Source of the DNA: Streptosporangiaceae bacterium
GTDB lineage: Bacteria; Actinomycetota; Actinomycetes; Streptosporangiales; Streptosporangiaceae
Direction: 5' to 3'
NCBI GenBank assembly: GCA_030040815.1
Contig: JASHSZ010000176.1
Location: forward strand, 1 to 6,687
DNA length: 6,687 nt
Positions within the stretch are counted from its first letter, which is position 1. Each line of letters opens with the position of its first letter. The notes beneath the pieces are model-generated. The model saw only the letters and a list, made by a program, of their open reading frames with translations. It made no database searches and was not told the origin of the DNA. Below, piece by piece: positions 5,465 through 6,687 of the stretch. The translations under genes and the position numbers were made by a program.

Positions 5465-6460
5465 CGCAAGTCTTCATGTAATGACGCGACGTCGGTCCCG
5501 AACCGAGACCGCGGGCCAGTGCAGCACGCGGTGCACGGGCGCGTCGGCGCGACCGGCGCCGGGCACTCGCACCAGCCGGGCCCTGGCGCCGATCGCCGCT
5601 ACCTGCGCGCGGCGCTGGGGCTACTGACGGCCTTCCTGATTGGCGAGGTCGTGGCCGCGCTGACCTCGGGGTCACTCGCGCTGCTGTCGGACGCCGGCCA
5701 CATGCTCGCCGACGTCGGGGCTATCGCTGGGTCGCTGTGGGCCATCCGGCTCGCCGCCCGTCCGCCCGGCGGCGCGTGGACGTTCGGCTGGCAGCGCGCC
5801 GAGATCCTGTCTGCCGCCGGCAACGGTGTCACCCTTCTGGTCGTGGCCGGCATCCTCACGGTGCAGGCGATCATCCGGCTCATCCACCCGCAGCACGTGG
5901 ATGCCGCGCCGGTCCTCGCGGTGGCCCTCGCGGGCATCGCCGTGAACGTCATCGCCGCGCGACTGCTGGCCCAGGCGAGCAGGTCCAGCCTGAACGTGGA
6001 AGGAGCGTTCCGGCACATCCTGACCGACTTGTACGGATTCCTGGGCACCGCTGCCGCCGCCGTGATAATCCTGACCACCGGCTACGTCCGGGCCGACTCG
6101 GTCGCCGCCCTGGTCGTGGTGGTTCTCATGGTCAGAGCGGCCTGGTCACTGCTGCGCGCCTCCGGCCGGATCCTGCTGGAGGCCGCGCCCGAGCGCATGA
6201 ACCTCGATGACGTCCGGGCTCACCTGCTGGCCACCCACCACGTGCAAGCCGTGCACGACTTGCACGCCTGGACCGTCACGTCGAGCCTGCCGACGTTGTC
6301 CGCGCACGTGATCGTCGACGACGCCTGCTTCGCCGACGGGCACGCTCCCCGCGTGCTCGATCAGCTGCAAGCATGCCTGGCCGGGCACTTCGACGTCGAA
6401 CACTCGACGTTCCAGCTGGAGGCGGCCGCGCACGCTGCTCACGAGTCCGGCGCGCACTGA
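5462..6460 (+). CDS. Cation diffusion facilitator (CzcD/ZitB-type metal efflux protein)
   Basis: A 332-residue inner-membrane proton-coupled divalent-metal exporter (Zn/Co/Cd/Ni class). Six membrane segments are visible at about 48-68, 70-95, 114-140, 149-170, 183-205 and 211-232. The metal site is the HxxxD of segment 2 (H80, D84 in SDAGHMLADV) plus HxxxD of segment 5 (H185, D189 in FRHILTDLYG), the His-Asp arrangement of zinc-preferring CzcD/ZitB members. The cytoplasmic C-terminal domain carries HDLHAWTVTSSLPTLSAHVIV (265-285) and FDVEHSTFQLE (310-320), both family hallmarks. The N-terminal 45 residues are hydrophilic with scattered His (H22, H25, H35, H37). The ATG at 5462 fits the promoter position; a later GTG near 5519 is possible but has no ribosome site. 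Length is normal and the gene intact. Confidence 0.93.
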   Translation: MRKSSCNDATSVPNRDRGPVQHAVHGRVGATGAGHSHQPGPGADRRYLRAALGLLTAFLIGEVVAALTSGSLALLSDAGHMLADVGAIAGSLWAIRLAARPPGGAWTFGWQRAEILSAAGNGVTLLVVAGILTVQAIIRLIHPQHVDAAPVLAVALAGIAVNVIAARLLAQASRSSLNVEGAFRHILTDLYGFLGTAAAAVIILTTGYVRADSVAALVVVVLMVRAAWSLLRASGRILLEAAPERMNLDDVRAHLLATHHVQAVHDLHAWTVTSSLPTLSAHVIVDDACFADGHAPRVLDQLQACLAGHFDVEHSTFQLEAAAHAAHESGAH

Positions 6461-6548
6461 GTCGTCCTCGCGCTCGCTGCAACGACACCTGCCCTTCGAG
6501 TCCCGCCTCCGCGGCCCGCGAGTGTGACTCTGCCCACTGACCTAGGCA

Positions 6549-6578
6549 TTGCCCGCAGTGCCCGAAATCGGGTAGCCT
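6549..6578 (+). promoter_or_regulatory. Probable promoter of the M-box leader RNA
   Basis: TTGCCC (6549-6554) and TAGCCT (6573-6578, TANNNT type) are 18 bp apart. Start of transcription is expected near 6585, just before the conserved riboswitch sequence. The spacer holds CCCGAAATCGGG (6561-6572), a small perfect palindrome. Confidence 0.45.
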
Positions 6579-6590
6579 GTGGAAGGTTTG

Positions 6591-6687
6591 ACAAGGCACC
6601 TCGTTCGGTGAGGCGTCGACACGAACACAGGCCACTGATCCGACGACGTCGAGAGACGCCCAGGGTCAGGACAGGTCTCCCCGGCCT
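6591..6687 (+). promoter_or_regulatory. M-box (ykoK) magnesium riboswitch, 3' end cut by window edge
   Basis: The conserved M-box blocks appear in order and spacing: CTCGTTCGGTGAGGC (6600-6614; the Bacillus mgtE leader has CTTCGTTAGGTGAGGC), an ACA..GCC segment (6626-6633), GACGCC (6655-6660) and CAGGGTCAGGACAG (6661-6674). CTGATCC (6635-6641) pairs with GGGTCAG (6663-6669) as the hairpin carrying the GACGCC loop. M-boxes fold on binding several Mg2+ ions and switch off the gene downstream, usually a magnesium transporter such as MgtE. The expression platform and target gene lie beyond 6687. The cation exporter upstream is transcribed separately in the same direction. Confidence 0.88.

Noticed and set aside
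6588..6593. Perfect TTGACA as a -35 box
   Set aside because: No -10-like sequence stands 16-19 bp downstream, and it lies at the start of the M-box RNA itself.

Overview
The window is GC-rich DNA with strong strand-wide codon bias, GTG as well as ATG starts, few AT tracts and a CDF gene that looks leaderless. Together with an actinobacterial-looking M-box leader this points to an actinomycete (Actinomycetota). The genus cannot be told from the sequence alone. No mobile element, CRISPR array, tRNA or rRNA is visible.

Left two-thirds (1-4278, all on the minus strand): a small catabolic locus. In order of transcription it holds a FadD-type acyl-CoA ligase (4278-2638), a GntR/FCD repressor (2497-1784), a PcaC-like carboxymuconolactone decarboxylase (1612-1109) and an Old Yellow Enzyme-family flavin reductase (1018 to beyond base 1). 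The reductase runs as one open, uninterrupted frame off the left edge. Two copies of a 15-bp inverted repeat (GTRTGRT-N-AYCAYAC) lie over -10-like hexamers, one before pcaC and one before the repressor. The simplest model is that the GntR protein represses both its own gene and the pcaC-OYE operon, and an acyl-CoA or ring-acid intermediate relieves repression. The real substrate is unknown: PcaC stands without other protocatechuate genes, and the OYE lacks two usual active-site residues.

Middle (4279-5461): a stand-alone type I phosphoribosyltransferase of the kind found in actinobacterial dormancy/stress regulons (minus strand, 5155-4490), with a stem-loop right after its stop. A curious array of three CCATGG palindromes at exact 14-bp spacing lies between it and the ligase. 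The 306-bp divergent intergenic region upstream carries one good and one weaker DosR-box-like sequence.

Right (5462-6687, plus strand): a CzcD/ZitB-type cation diffusion facilitator, with a promoter placed so that its mRNA should start almost at the ATG and an AT-rich palindrome over the start codon. It is followed by a second promoter and an M-box (ykoK) magnesium riboswitch that runs off the right edge. The gene controlled by the riboswitch lies outside the window. Metal export and magnesium-responsive control therefore sit side by side.
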